A program made the translations under genes and the position numbers. Source: a virus. Taken from it: DNA of 21,375 nt. Under the pieces are notes generated by a model, which saw only the letters and a program-made list of their open reading frames with translations, did not search any database and was not told the origin of the DNA. Position 1 is the stretch's first letter. Each line of letters starts with the position of its first letter. The stretch spans positions 1 through 21,375 of IMG/VR virus record IMGVR_UViG_3300032093_000987, one strand, 5' to 3'. Of this stretch, positions 14,039 through 20,847 are shown piece by piece.

Positions 14039-15592
14039 TCACAGCGCGCTGTAGTTGACGGTCAAGTACCCGCTGGCGTGACGCTTGACGAGTTCGGGGC
14101 GAACCGCCGCGACCTCCTGCGCAATCACGCCACGCTGGCGATACCCAGCCATGTCGAATTCGTAGATGCCGACGCCGAGCGCGTGCGTGCCGACGCGCTT
14201 AATGCGGCGCTTCAGCCGGCGATCGGAGAACATGAACGGGTTACTGATCGCGGCACTGCCCAGGCTGAAGAGCCCGCCCATCGCGTTGCCAAAGCCGGCC
14301 TGCTGGGCGTTGTACTGATCCATCGCGGCGTTGTAGCCCATCTGCGTCGCGCCCAAGATGTTCGGCGTCTCCGCGCGGCCCGACTGCGAGAAGTTCGGCA
14401 TCTGCGGCATACCGACCTGCTGGCCGGTCAACAGCGCATTCATTTCGTTGAGCGACATCCCGCGGCGCTGCATCTGCTCCGCGATCGCCTGCTGCCGCAG
14501 CTGGTTCTGCTGGTTGGCATACGACTGGTTCATGTTGAACTGCTGCTGCGCGGCTTGGTTGCCCGCCTGCATACGCGACAGGTCGAGCCCCTGCGCCTGA
14601 CCGAGCGCCTGGTTCTGGAACTGCGCCGCGGCAAGGTTCTGCCCAAAATTCTGCGCCGACGCGCGGTTGGCGAGATCCGCCTGCCCCATCATCTGCCCGT
14701 AGAGCTGCTGCTGCGCCTGGTTGCCAAACTGGCCCGCCTGCAGCCCTTGATTGAACGCCTGCCCCGAAGCCTGGTTGGCGAACTGGCCGCCGGAGAGGTC
14801 TTCGTTGAACGCCTGCTGCCGGGCGCCCATCTGCATCCCGTACAGCCGCTGCGCTTCCTGTCCAGCCATGCCGAGCGCGTTGTACCGCTCGCCCGCCTGG
14901 CGCTGATTGAGTTCGTCCATCGCGCGCTGGTAGCCGGCGGTGCCGACCTTGAACCCGCGGTTCGACAAGTCGGTCTCCATCGACTGCTGCTGCTGACGCT
15001 GCACGGGCGCCATCTGCGCCATGAGGTCGCTTGCGACCTGGTTGCGGAAATCGTTGTTCAGCGTCGGAAGGGCCGGGTTATCGCCGGTCGATAATCCGCG
15101 CTGGACAGACTGCTGCGCGACGCCCATCTGCGGGCCGCCGAAATTGAAGCCACCAACCGCGTTTTGCTGCGGGCCGGCGCTGGTCGTGATTCCGCGCGTG
15201 TAGTCCGTGATGCCGCTCTGCAGCTGGCCGGGGCCGGACGCCTGCGCCATCTGCGGCAGATTCTGCCAATCGAACGGCTTTGAGTATTCGCTGCCGACGC
15301 GGTCCATGAACCCAGACGCGAGATCGCTCCGGTCCTTCTGCAAGCCAATCTGCGCGTCAAGGGCACCCTGCAGCTCTGGCGCGAGCGTGGTGTTCTGCGT
15401 CCACTGCGTGACCTTTTGGCCAGTCGCAGGGTCGACAACGTCCTTGGTGTTCCAGCTCGTCGATCCGAACGGCGTGTTCTGCGTCGGACGGTTGGCGTAG
15501 TTCTGCATGTTGAGAGCTTCTTTTGAAAGCTCACCCTGCAGCTGCGCTGCTCCGACGTAGTCTGGCGCGGCCGGTGCTTTACCCTTACTCAT
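14039..15592 (-). CDS. Gln/Asn-rich repeat virion protein with C-terminal S74 chaperone domain (517 aa)
   Basis: Three parts are visible. Residues 1-255 are mixed, with an MSKGKAPAAPDYVGAA opening common to phage virion proteins. Residues 260-367 consist of six exact 18-residue repeats rich in Gln, Asn and Ala. Residues ~455-517 form a peptidase S74 (intramolecular chaperone) domain: FSDRRLK at 455-461, GVIAQEVAAVRPELV and GYLTVNYSAL at the end. S74 domains trimerise fibre proteins and cut themselves off before the Ser of the SD-x-RLK motif, here S456. This protein does not otherwise look like a beta-helical fibre. ATG 15592 has GGAGA 7 bases upstream and overlaps the stop of the GNAT gene (ATGA). 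Confidence 0.75.
   Translation of the reverse strand: MSKGKAPAAPDYVGAAQLQGELSKEALNMQNYANRPTQNTPFGSTSWNTKDVVDPATGQKVTQWTQNTTLAPELQGALDAQIGLQKDRSDLASGFMDRVGSEYSKPFDWQNLPQMAQASGPGQLQSGITDYTRGITTSAGPQQNAVGGFNFGGPQMGVAQQSVQRGLSTGDNPALPTLNNDFRNQVASDLMAQMAPVQRQQQQSMETDLSNRGFKVGTAGYQRAMDELNQRQAGERYNALGMAGQEAQRLYGMQMGARQQAFNEDLSGGQFANQASGQAFNQGLQAGQFGNQAQQQLYGQMMGQADLANRASAQNFGQNLAAAQFQNQALGQAQGLDLSRMQAGNQAAQQQFNMNQSYANQQNQLRQQAIAEQMQRRGMSLNEMNALLTGQQVGMPQMPNFSQSGRAETPNILGATQMGYNAAMDQYNAQQAGFGNAMGGLFSLGSAAISNPFMFSDRRLKRRIKRVGTHALGVGIYEFDMAGYRQRGVIAQEVAAVRPELVKRHASGYLTVNYSAL
14492..14815 (-). repeat. Six tandem 18-residue repeats in the S74-domain protein
   Basis: Six consecutive units of exactly 18 residues run from residue 260 to 367. 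The clearest are QAFNQGLQAGQFGNQAQQ and QNFGQNLAAAQFQNQALG. An Asn recurs at the same place in every unit (273, 291, 309, 327, 345, 363), usually followed by Gln or Arg. Eighteen residues are five turns of an alpha helix, so the Asn would form one stripe along a long helix. Confidence 0.8.
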
Positions 15593-15999
15593 TGCAACGT
15601 CTCCTTCAGAAACCGGCAGTCCTCGCGCCGCAGCTCGAGCAGCACGCAATCGACCGTCTCCGCGATCTGCTTAAAGCCGATTTTTTTGTTGAACCGAATT
15701 GCCCTGTCGAAATCCTTTGGCGTCAAACCGTAGACCGCCTTCACGCCAATAGACTCAAACGGATACGCAAATGCAGCCTTTAACAGCCCGCGCGTCAGCG
15801 AGTGCCCAGTGTCGAACGCGACGTGCATGAAGCAGCTCTCCGGCGTCCACGAGCCGAACGCAACCGCGGCGGCGATCGTGCCGTCGTCGCGGATCGCAGC
15901 GATCGTGCGCAGATCGGTCGACCACGGGATCTGCGTCTGGCGCGTCATCCACTGCCAGATCACCTGCGGCTCATTGGGCTGGTCGGTCGCGAGCTTCAT
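15589..15999 (-). CDS. GNAT-family N-acetyltransferase-like protein (136 aa)
   Basis: The fold order matches GNAT: an N-terminal strand and helix, TIAAAVAFGSW (strand), SCFMHVAFDTG (strand), an acetyl-CoA-binding-type helix after HSLTRGLLKAAFAYPFESI, KAVYGLTPKDFDRAIRFNKK, then IGFKQIAETVDCVLLELRR. The typical FNKKIGFK signature of GNAT proteins is clear. Such genes recur among podovirus structural genes, with unknown targets. The acetyl-CoA pyrophosphate loop (R/Q-x-x-G-x-G/A) is degenerate here (SLTRGLLK). ATG 15999 overlaps the upstream stop by four bases, and the gene is followed by the S74-domain gene with another 4-base overlap. Confidence 0.72.
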   Translation of the reverse strand: MKLATDQPNEPQVIWQWMTRQTQIPWSTDLRTIAAIRDDGTIAAAVAFGSWTPESCFMHVAFDTGHSLTRGLLKAAFAYPFESIGVKAVYGLTPKDFDRAIRFNKKIGFKQIAETVDCVLLELRREDCRFLKETLQ

Positions 16000-17234
16000 T
16001 CGCCAAACAGCTCCTCAATTGTGATTTCACCCTTTGGATCGTTTGCGGTGCCAAGCATGTCGCCCATCGCTGCCAGCAGCGCCATCTCTCGAGCAAGGCT
16101 AGTCACAAACGGCATGGAGCCGCCGCGGCCGTCAGGCGCGGGCTCCGTTTCCGCCGGCAGCTCTTCCACCGTCACAGACGTTTCGGGCTCGGGCTCTGCC
16201 TCCGGCTCCGTCGCAGCGGCCTGGGTCAGCGCGTTGATGTAGTCGATCACTTCCTCAAGTGTGGGCTCCGCTTGCGGCGCGGGCTCTTCCTGCGGCAGCT
16301 CTTCAACTGTCACCGACGCTTCGGGCTCCGGCTCGCTCTTAGGCTCCACAACCGGCGCAGCTACGGGCGGCGCAACCACGGGCGGCGGCGGAGGGGGCGG
16401 CGGGGGCGGGAGCTCCTCGACCGTTACCGACACCTCCGGCTCTTCCGGCTTTTGCGGGACTAGTTCTTCCAGAGCCTGCCGCACAGTCAAGTCCTGCGGA
16501 ATTTCCTCAACCGTGACAGTCGCCTTGGGTTCTGGCTTCTCCTCTTCTGGGATTAGCTCTTCCAGCACCTCGCGCGCCGTAGGCGCAGCCGCCGGCTGCT
16601 CTGCCAGTTCTTCCACCGTCACGACGCCAGTCTTTTCTTCCTTCTCAAGCTCTGGCTGCGTACCCGCAGTCGTCGTCTCCGAAGGCGACAATTCTTCAAC
16701 TGTAACTACGCCTGTCTTTTCTTCCTTTTCGAGTTCGGGCTGCATTCCTGCCAGCGGCGCCTCTTCCGGCGGAAGCTCTTCAACAGTAATGACGCCTTTC
16801 TTTTCAAGATCGGCGAGCTCGCCCTCGTCCGCAGGCGGCAGCTCTTCGACGGTAATGACGCCCGTCTTTTCTTGCTCTCGCAGCTCAATAGGCTCGCCCT
16901 TCGGGGCAGGCGCAGGCTGTGCTTCCGTTACAGTCTCGGGTTCCGCCTTTTTCTCTGGAATCGTCTCGCCAATCGTGTTCGGGTTCGGCGGGCCAGCAGG
17001 AACGGCAGAACTTCCGCCGCCCTTTGCCGCGGGCGGGATATAGGGAATGTCGGCGTACTCCAAAACTTCTGGATTCGCGAGGTACGCCCGAGCAGCGCGC
17101 TGACGCAGCGCAACGTCGGTGTTCCTCATCCACGGAAAGTCGAGGAACATGACGTCGCCGCCCATCGTCGCGCCTGGCACGCCAGAGCCGCGCAGGGCCT
17201 CGATGAGCGAACTCTTGTACGGCGCTTCGCTCAC
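15996..17234 (-). CDS. Disordered acidic/proline-rich protein with nine V-E-E-L motifs (412 aa)
   Basis: I know no named family for this. Residues 1-68 are folded-looking (SSLIEALRGSGVPGATMG, DFPWMRNTDVALRQRAARAY). Residues ~70-370 are low-complexity Pro/Glu/Ala/Lys sequence carrying a conserved short motif, consensus V-[IVT]-T-V-E-E-L, repeated eight times, then a ninth variant ITIEELF near the C-terminus (404-410). Two LEEL-[IV]-P variants (224-229, 255-260) and a run of ten prolines (276-285) also occur. A short helix (SLAREMALLAAMGDML) precedes the last motif. It is probably a flexible multivalent binder of another virion protein. The start is GTG 17234 with GGAGG 7 bases upstream; an in-register ATG there is followed at once by a stop. 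Confidence 0.7.
   Translation of the reverse strand: MSEAPYKSSLIEALRGSGVPGATMGGDVMFLDFPWMRNTDVALRQRAARAYLANPEVLEYADIPYIPPAAKGGGSSAVPAGPPNPNTIGETIPEKKAEPETVTEAQPAPAPKGEPIELREQEKTGVITVEELPPADEGELADLEKKGVITVEELPPEEAPLAGMQPELEKEEKTGVVTVEELSPSETTTAGTQPELEKEEKTGVVTVEELAEQPAAAPTAREVLEELIPEEEKPEPKATVTVEEIPQDLTVRQALEELVPQKPEEPEVSVTVEELPPPPPPPPPPVVAPPVAAPVVEPKSEPEPEASVTVEELPQEEPAPQAEPTLEEVIDYINALTQAAATEPEAEPEPETSVTVEELPAETEPAPDGRGGSMPFVTSLAREMALLAAMGDMLGTANDPKGEITIEELFGE
16008..16856 (-). repeat. Nine copies of a V/I-T-V/I-E-E-L short linear motif
   Basis: Motif cores begin at residues 127, 149, 177, 205, 240, 270, 308, 354 and 404 of the 412-residue protein, spaced 22, 28, 28, 35, 30, 38, 46 and 50 residues apart. 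The 18-residue unit QPELEKEEKTGVVTVEEL occurs twice exactly (165-182 and 193-210), yet its two DNA copies (16689-16742 and 16605-16658) differ at about ten bases without changing the protein, so the peptide rather than the DNA is conserved. Confidence 0.85.
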
Positions 17235-18817
17235 ATCACACCTCCCGGCTCACTCATCATGTGCGACGACGTGAAGATCGTCGCAGGCAGTCCGCGCACC
17301 TTCATGCGCAGGCTCGCGTAGTAACCGAGCCCCGTCGTGCCGGCCCAGCTCTGGTAAGTGTTGGCGGAGCCCGCCCACACCGCGACGTTCCACAAGCCGC
17401 TGTTCCAGATGCCGCCCGGCGTCTGAACGAACGACGGCGAGCCGCCGACGTTGACGAAGGTGTACTGCGTGTTGATCTGCAGCTTTACCGAAGGCGGCCC
17501 CGGCGCGATAAAGATCGGCCGCGCCATCGTGAACTTTTTCAGCACCGCGGGCGTGTTGAAAGAGTTGAACGCGGTCTGCACGTCGCCCTCGAGCGTGGCG
17601 CCAGGCGTGCCATTCGTCTCGGTGCCGTCGGTGTTCCCGAGAAACCCCTTTGCAATGCGGCCGTCTTCCGTACCGAAGTACAGCTGCCCGTCGAGCAGCG
17701 CAGCGCACGTCATGGGCATACCGGAGAAGTCGCACCAAGCGCCGGTGTTTACGTTCATCGCGAACTGCTGGTAGGTGCCTGTCACCTGCTCCGGCAGCTT
17801 GATGATGAGGATGTCCTCGCTCGGCAGCAAAAACACGTCCCAGCTGATCGAGTTGATGTACGAGCGCACGAGCGGGATCAGCACCGACTGAATCTTTTGC
17901 GCCGGGCCGGGCGAGACATCGCTGAACTGGCCGTTCACAAGGCGCGAGACGGGCACGAGCCCGAGCTCGGAGAGCATCATCACTTCGCCGCCATAGCCGG
18001 TGAAGAAGCGCCCGAACTTGGGCACCTTGCCGACGTACCAGACGCCGCGCAGCGCAAACTTCGACGGGTCAGACGGGTCGGTGCCCGTCCAGACTCCAAT
18101 GTCGCCCTGCGAGCCGACGACGACGAGGTGGTCGTCGATACCGACGCCGGCGTCGAGAGTCCAGTTGACAAGCCCGCGGATGTATCCGCCGTTGCGGAGT
18201 AGCGAGCCCATCTCAAAGCCCGACGCGGTGCCTGCAATTGCATCAACCGTGTCGAGGTAGTAAACGGTCGAGCTGTCCGACACCGTGAACCAGACGCGGT
18301 TCTTGAATACCGCGACCGTTTCGGGGCTGCCCGGCAAACCCGTTACCGTTTGCTGCGTCCAGGTCGTGCCGTCGTAAGTCCAATACCCGGCGCCGGGCGA
18401 GACCGCGAGCAGATACATGCCGGCGCCGTTCGCAAACTGCGTGACGCTCCAAACATCGTTCGTTGAGCCCGTCGCGCTCACGGCCACCGAAGGCGTGCCG
18501 CTCGTGACGTCGTAAATGTTTCCGCCCGCCGCGGCGAACAACTTGTTGTCGCCGATCACGGCGCCGTTGTAGGCAAAGATGGAATCGACCGAGCTGCCGA
18601 CCGAGCTTGTGTGATACGTCCAGCCCTTGCGCATCTCGACGCCAGTCTGGCGCGGGATCAAGTTCGTCAGCACGAGCGCGTCCGTCGGCCTCATGTCGCT
18701 GATCGGGTCGCGATAGTTGAGCCCGCCCACCGGCGCAGGGATGTTGAACACCTGCAGCGTCTGCGCCGCTGCGGAGCGGCGCGGAGCTTTGAATGGTGCG
18801 AGCGGGACGAGCGGCAT
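17231..18817 (-). CDS. Beta-propeller-like tail nozzle/hub protein (528 aa)
   Basis: A beta-rich protein with repeated WxV/YxxDG-type blades (VWSVTQFANGAGMYLLAV, GYWTYDGTTWTQQTV, RVWFTVSDSSTVYYLDTVD, LVVVGSQGDIGVWTG, QLYFGTEDGRIAKG), as in the propeller tail proteins of T7 (gp12) and P22 (gp10). Its N-terminus, PAPVGGLNYRDPISDMRPTD, is a motif widely shared by this podovirus group. It would form the lower tail tube or plug holding DNA after packaging. It follows the adaptor gene with the stop and start adjoining (TAAATG), the usual adaptor-nozzle order, and its stop overlaps the GTG start of the TVEEL-motif gene. Confidence 0.72.
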   Translation of the reverse strand: MPLVPLAPFKAPRRSAAAQTLQVFNIPAPVGGLNYRDPISDMRPTDALVLTNLIPRQTGVEMRKGWTYHTSSVGSSVDSIFAYNGAVIGDNKLFAAAGGNIYDVTSGTPSVAVSATGSTNDVWSVTQFANGAGMYLLAVSPGAGYWTYDGTTWTQQTVTGLPGSPETVAVFKNRVWFTVSDSSTVYYLDTVDAIAGTASGFEMGSLLRNGGYIRGLVNWTLDAGVGIDDHLVVVGSQGDIGVWTGTDPSDPSKFALRGVWYVGKVPKFGRFFTGYGGEVMMLSELGLVPVSRLVNGQFSDVSPGPAQKIQSVLIPLVRSYINSISWDVFLLPSEDILIIKLPEQVTGTYQQFAMNVNTGAWCDFSGMPMTCAALLDGQLYFGTEDGRIAKGFLGNTDGTETNGTPGATLEGDVQTAFNSFNTPAVLKKFTMARPIFIAPGPPSVKLQINTQYTFVNVGGSPSFVQTPGGIWNSGLWNVAVWAGSANTYQSWAGTTGLGYYASLRMKVRGLPATIFTSSHMMSEPGGVM

Positions 18818-19567
18818 TTAGACCCCGAATCCCGTGTCGGGCGTGTTAGACAGCGGCTGGATGTACGGGTACTTGAAGCTGCGCGCCATCGTCAGCACGG
18901 GCGAGCCGCGCTCGTTGCCCTTGCGGTTCTCAAAGTTGACTTGGAAGTCGCGCATCGCGGCCGACGAATCAAAGCCCTTCATCTCAAGCCACTTCACCCG
19001 CGCGAGCAGCGTGACGAGGTAGGAGTCGAGCAGAATCGTGTCGCCGTTTTTGATCGCGCGGTTTTTGTATAGCGATGAGTTGTCCTGATCGCGCACCCAC
19101 GCAACCGACTGGTAAAAGAAACTCAGTGTTTGGGCCGGTGTGGGTGGCGACAGGATGTAAATCATGTTGTCCCGCACCTGCCAGTAGAACGACAGGGTCG
19201 GGAGCGTTTGACGGATCAGCAGCTGCTGCCAGAACTGCGGCGAGATCGGCCCAACGGCAGGCCACTGCATCGACGAGTTCCACTGCGTCTGATCGACGAA
19301 CTCGTAGAAGTCTTCGGGCAATGCAAAGCCCTGCTCGCTGATGCCGGGGCTGCTCGCGAGGATGCTGATGGTGTGGGTCTTGGTCAGCTCCTGCCAATCG
19401 TTGAGCGAGATCAGATCTAGCCCAGCGAGGTTGACAGCCTGCACCATCTGGACGACAGCGGGGTCAGTGTCCCCCGCCGGGTCCGCCGGAGTCGGAAAGC
19501 TCACCAGCTGCGCAACGTTCTGAACGATCGCGGACAGCGTCGAGTCGTTGACAATCTGGAAAGCCAT
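18818..19567 (-). CDS. Tail adaptor protein, T7 gp11 / P22 gp4 / SU10-adaptor-like (249 aa)
   Basis: Helix-rich N-terminal part (IVQNVAQLVSFPTP, VVQMVQAVNLAGLDLISL) followed by the beta-sandwich typical of podovirus adaptors: FALPEDFYEFVDQTQW, SFYWQVRDNMIYILSPP, LSFFYQSVAWV. A final helical part (LLDSYLVTLLARVKWLEM) leads to an extended tail. The pattern of LPxDFY, then an IYxxSPPP turn, then FxYxxxxWV is characteristic. It would form the ring beneath the portal that joins head and tail. It lies directly before the nozzle gene, as in T7. Confidence 0.74.
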   Translation of the reverse strand: MAFQIVNDSTLSAIVQNVAQLVSFPTPADPAGDTDPAVVQMVQAVNLAGLDLISLNDWQELTKTHTISILASSPGISEQGFALPEDFYEFVDQTQWNSSMQWPAVGPISPQFWQQLLIRQTLPTLSFYWQVRDNMIYILSPPTPAQTLSFFYQSVAWVRDQDNSSLYKNRAIKNGDTILLDSYLVTLLARVKWLEMKGFDSSAAMRDFQVNFENRKGNERGSPVLTMARSFKYPYIQPLSNTPDTGFGV

Positions 19568-19576
19568 GCCGGTGTG

Positions 19577-20179
19577 TTACTCCTCTGACTTCTTGCCCTT
19601 CGCGGACATCATCTTCGTGATCGCCTCGATCTGAGCCTGCAGCTCTTCGATCTTGCTATCGCGAGACTTCAGCTCTTCGTTCATCTTCTCAAGCGGGGCG
19701 TTGCCCTTGGCGAGCTCCACAAACGCCTTCGCGGCGCGCTTGTCCTCGTTGAACGAAAAGAAATTCTTGCCGACGTTGTCGTTCGCATGCGCGAGCTGCT
19801 CGACGGTGTGAATGCCGAAGTAGCGATATTCCTCAACCTTGGTCGGAGTCATCTTCGGCATTGACGAGAGCGGCGTTCCTTCGACGGCGTTGCCCTGGCC
19901 GAGCTTCCACTTCTCGTAGCGCGCGGCGAAACGCGCGGCGTCAAGCTCGTTGACCTGGCGATCAATGATGTTCAGCTTGTCGCCGGGCACCATGATCTTG
20001 ATGAAGTCGCGTTCCTCGTAGATCGCGCGGCCAGCTTCGGTGCTCTTCGCGGCGTTCAGCACCGGCTTGCGGTAGAACTGCACAAAGAGCTTGCCGTCCT
20101 CGGCAATGCGGCTCTCGTCGAGGCCGGGTGCGTTCTGCACCGTATTCCAATCTGTTGGCATCGTGGCGGGTACGTTCAT
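19577..20179 (-). CDS. Conserved phage virion-cluster protein with C-terminal coiled coil (200 aa)
   Basis: A protein of uncertain function but conserved appearance: an N-terminal region with FVQFYRKPVLNAAKS and IKIMVPGDKLNIIDRQV, then RFAARYEKWKLGQ and VEEYRYFGIHTVEQLAHAN, which resemble widespread hypothetical proteins located between capsid and adaptor genes. The last ~45 residues form a coiled coil (LEKMNEELKSRDSKIEELQA) with a Lys/Glu-rich end. It may be a head-completion or neck-associated protein. ATG 20179 has GGAAAA about 8 bases upstream, and a strong terminator separates it from the upstream decoration gene, so its mRNA level should be lower than that of the capsid. Confidence 0.6.
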   Translation of the reverse strand: MNVPATMPTDWNTVQNAPGLDESRIAEDGKLFVQFYRKPVLNAAKSTEAGRAIYEERDFIKIMVPGDKLNIIDRQVNELDAARFAARYEKWKLGQGNAVEGTPLSSMPKMTPTKVEEYRYFGIHTVEQLAHANDNVGKNFFSFNEDKRAAKAFVELAKGNAPLEKMNEELKSRDSKIEELQAQIEAITKMMSAKGKKSEE

Positions 20180-20204
20180 CTTGTTTTTTCCTTGTGTGGT
20201 TGTG

Positions 20205-20241
20205 AAAAAGGGACGGCGCAGGAATTACCCCGCACCGTCCC
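20205..20241 (-). terminator. Strong Rho-independent terminator after the decoration gene
   Basis: On the minus strand GGGACGGTGCGGG pairs with CCTGCGCCGTCCC over 13 bp, including two G-U pairs (20210-20241, loop of about six bases), followed by five Us (20205-20209). It lies between the stop of the decoration gene (20256) and the start of the next gene (20179), within the late operon, so it likely reduces rather than ends downstream transcription. Confidence 0.85.
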
Positions 20242-20255
20242 ACTCTGCTGCTGAA

Positions 20256-20762
20256 TTACAGCGTCGCGCCGACGGACGGGTAGCTGAAGATGGCGTCCGC
20301 GTTCGTGGCGGCAGCGCCGCCGGTCGCGGTGCCGAGCACCACACCAACGATCGCCTCCGAGCTAGCGGTGCCATCGTCATCAACCGCGCCAGCCGTAGCC
20401 GTGCTGTTGAGGCGAGTGCCCTTCGCAGCGCTTGCGAGCGTGCGCAGGGAGCCTTTGCCGTAGATTTGGAACCAGCCGTACTCGTTGTCCGCAAGCACAG
20501 CCTGCGCCGCACCAACGCGAGAGCCGTGGCCCGAAGCGCCCGGCGCGGTGTTGGTCGTGGTTGCCATCGCGAAGTCAAAGCCGGTGGCCTCAACGCAGAG
20601 ATAGCCAGCGCCCGTTACGGCGCCATCAGCGCGGCCGTAGACGAATTCCTGGTAGCCGTTGACCGGGTCGTCGTAGCCACCGAGCGTGCCGAGCCGGAAG
20701 GCCGGGACGGCTGAAGCAGCTACAACCGCGGTCTTGTCGATTCCGATAATCTGACCAGACAT
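20256..20762 (-). CDS. Probable capsid decoration/stabilising protein (168 aa)
   Basis: A Gly/Ala/Thr-rich, beta-strand-rich protein without charged clusters (QIIGIDKTAVVAASAVPAFR, EFVYGRADGAVTGAGYLCVE, TASSEAIVGVVLGTATGG). Its composition, size and place directly next to the major capsid gene fit head-decoration or capsid-stabilising proteins; no named family is certain. ATG 20762 is preferred over a TTG two codons earlier because AGGAGA is 9 bases upstream. It is bracketed by two hairpin/terminator structures, implying expression tuned separately from both the capsid gene and the tail genes. Confidence 0.6.
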   Translation of the reverse strand: MSGQIIGIDKTAVVAASAVPAFRLGTLGGYDDPVNGYQEFVYGRADGAVTGAGYLCVEATGFDFAMATTTNTAPGASGHGSRVGAAQAVLADNEYGWFQIYGKGSLRTLASAAKGTRLNSTATAGAVDDDGTASSEAIVGVVLGTATGGAAATNADAIFSYPSVGATL

Positions 20763-20776
20763 GTTCAATTTCTCCT

Positions 20777-20834
20777 AAAAAAACCTTGATGAGTTAGGGG
20801 ATCACCCAAACCCATCAAGGCAAGGGTGACCCCC
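20777..20834 (-). terminator. Interlocked hairpins with a U7 run between capsid and decoration genes
   Basis: On the minus strand CCTTGATG (from 20813-20820) pairs with CATCAAGG (20784-20791) as a perfect 8-bp stem with a 21-base loop, directly followed by seven Us (20777-20783), a terminator shape. A second helix, GGGGGTCACCC (20824-20834) with GGGTGATCCCC (20797-20807), pairs over 11 bp with one G-U. Its arms alternate with those of the first stem, so the two helices either exclude each other or form a pseudoknot. The downstream ribosome site begins right after the U-run. Confidence 0.75.
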
Positions 20835-20847
20835 ACCACGGGGCCGA

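Noticed and set aside
16008-16856. CRISPR-like or DNA-level tandem repeat
   Set aside because: Repeats are conserved as protein, spacing is irregular and the DNA copies differ at silent positions.
16261-17043. Long plus-strand open frame (260 aa) opposite the TVEEL gene, rich in Ser/Thr/Gly
   Set aside because: Its repeated SSSTVT pattern is just the reverse complement of the VEEL repeats; no ribosome site and the wrong strand for the operon.
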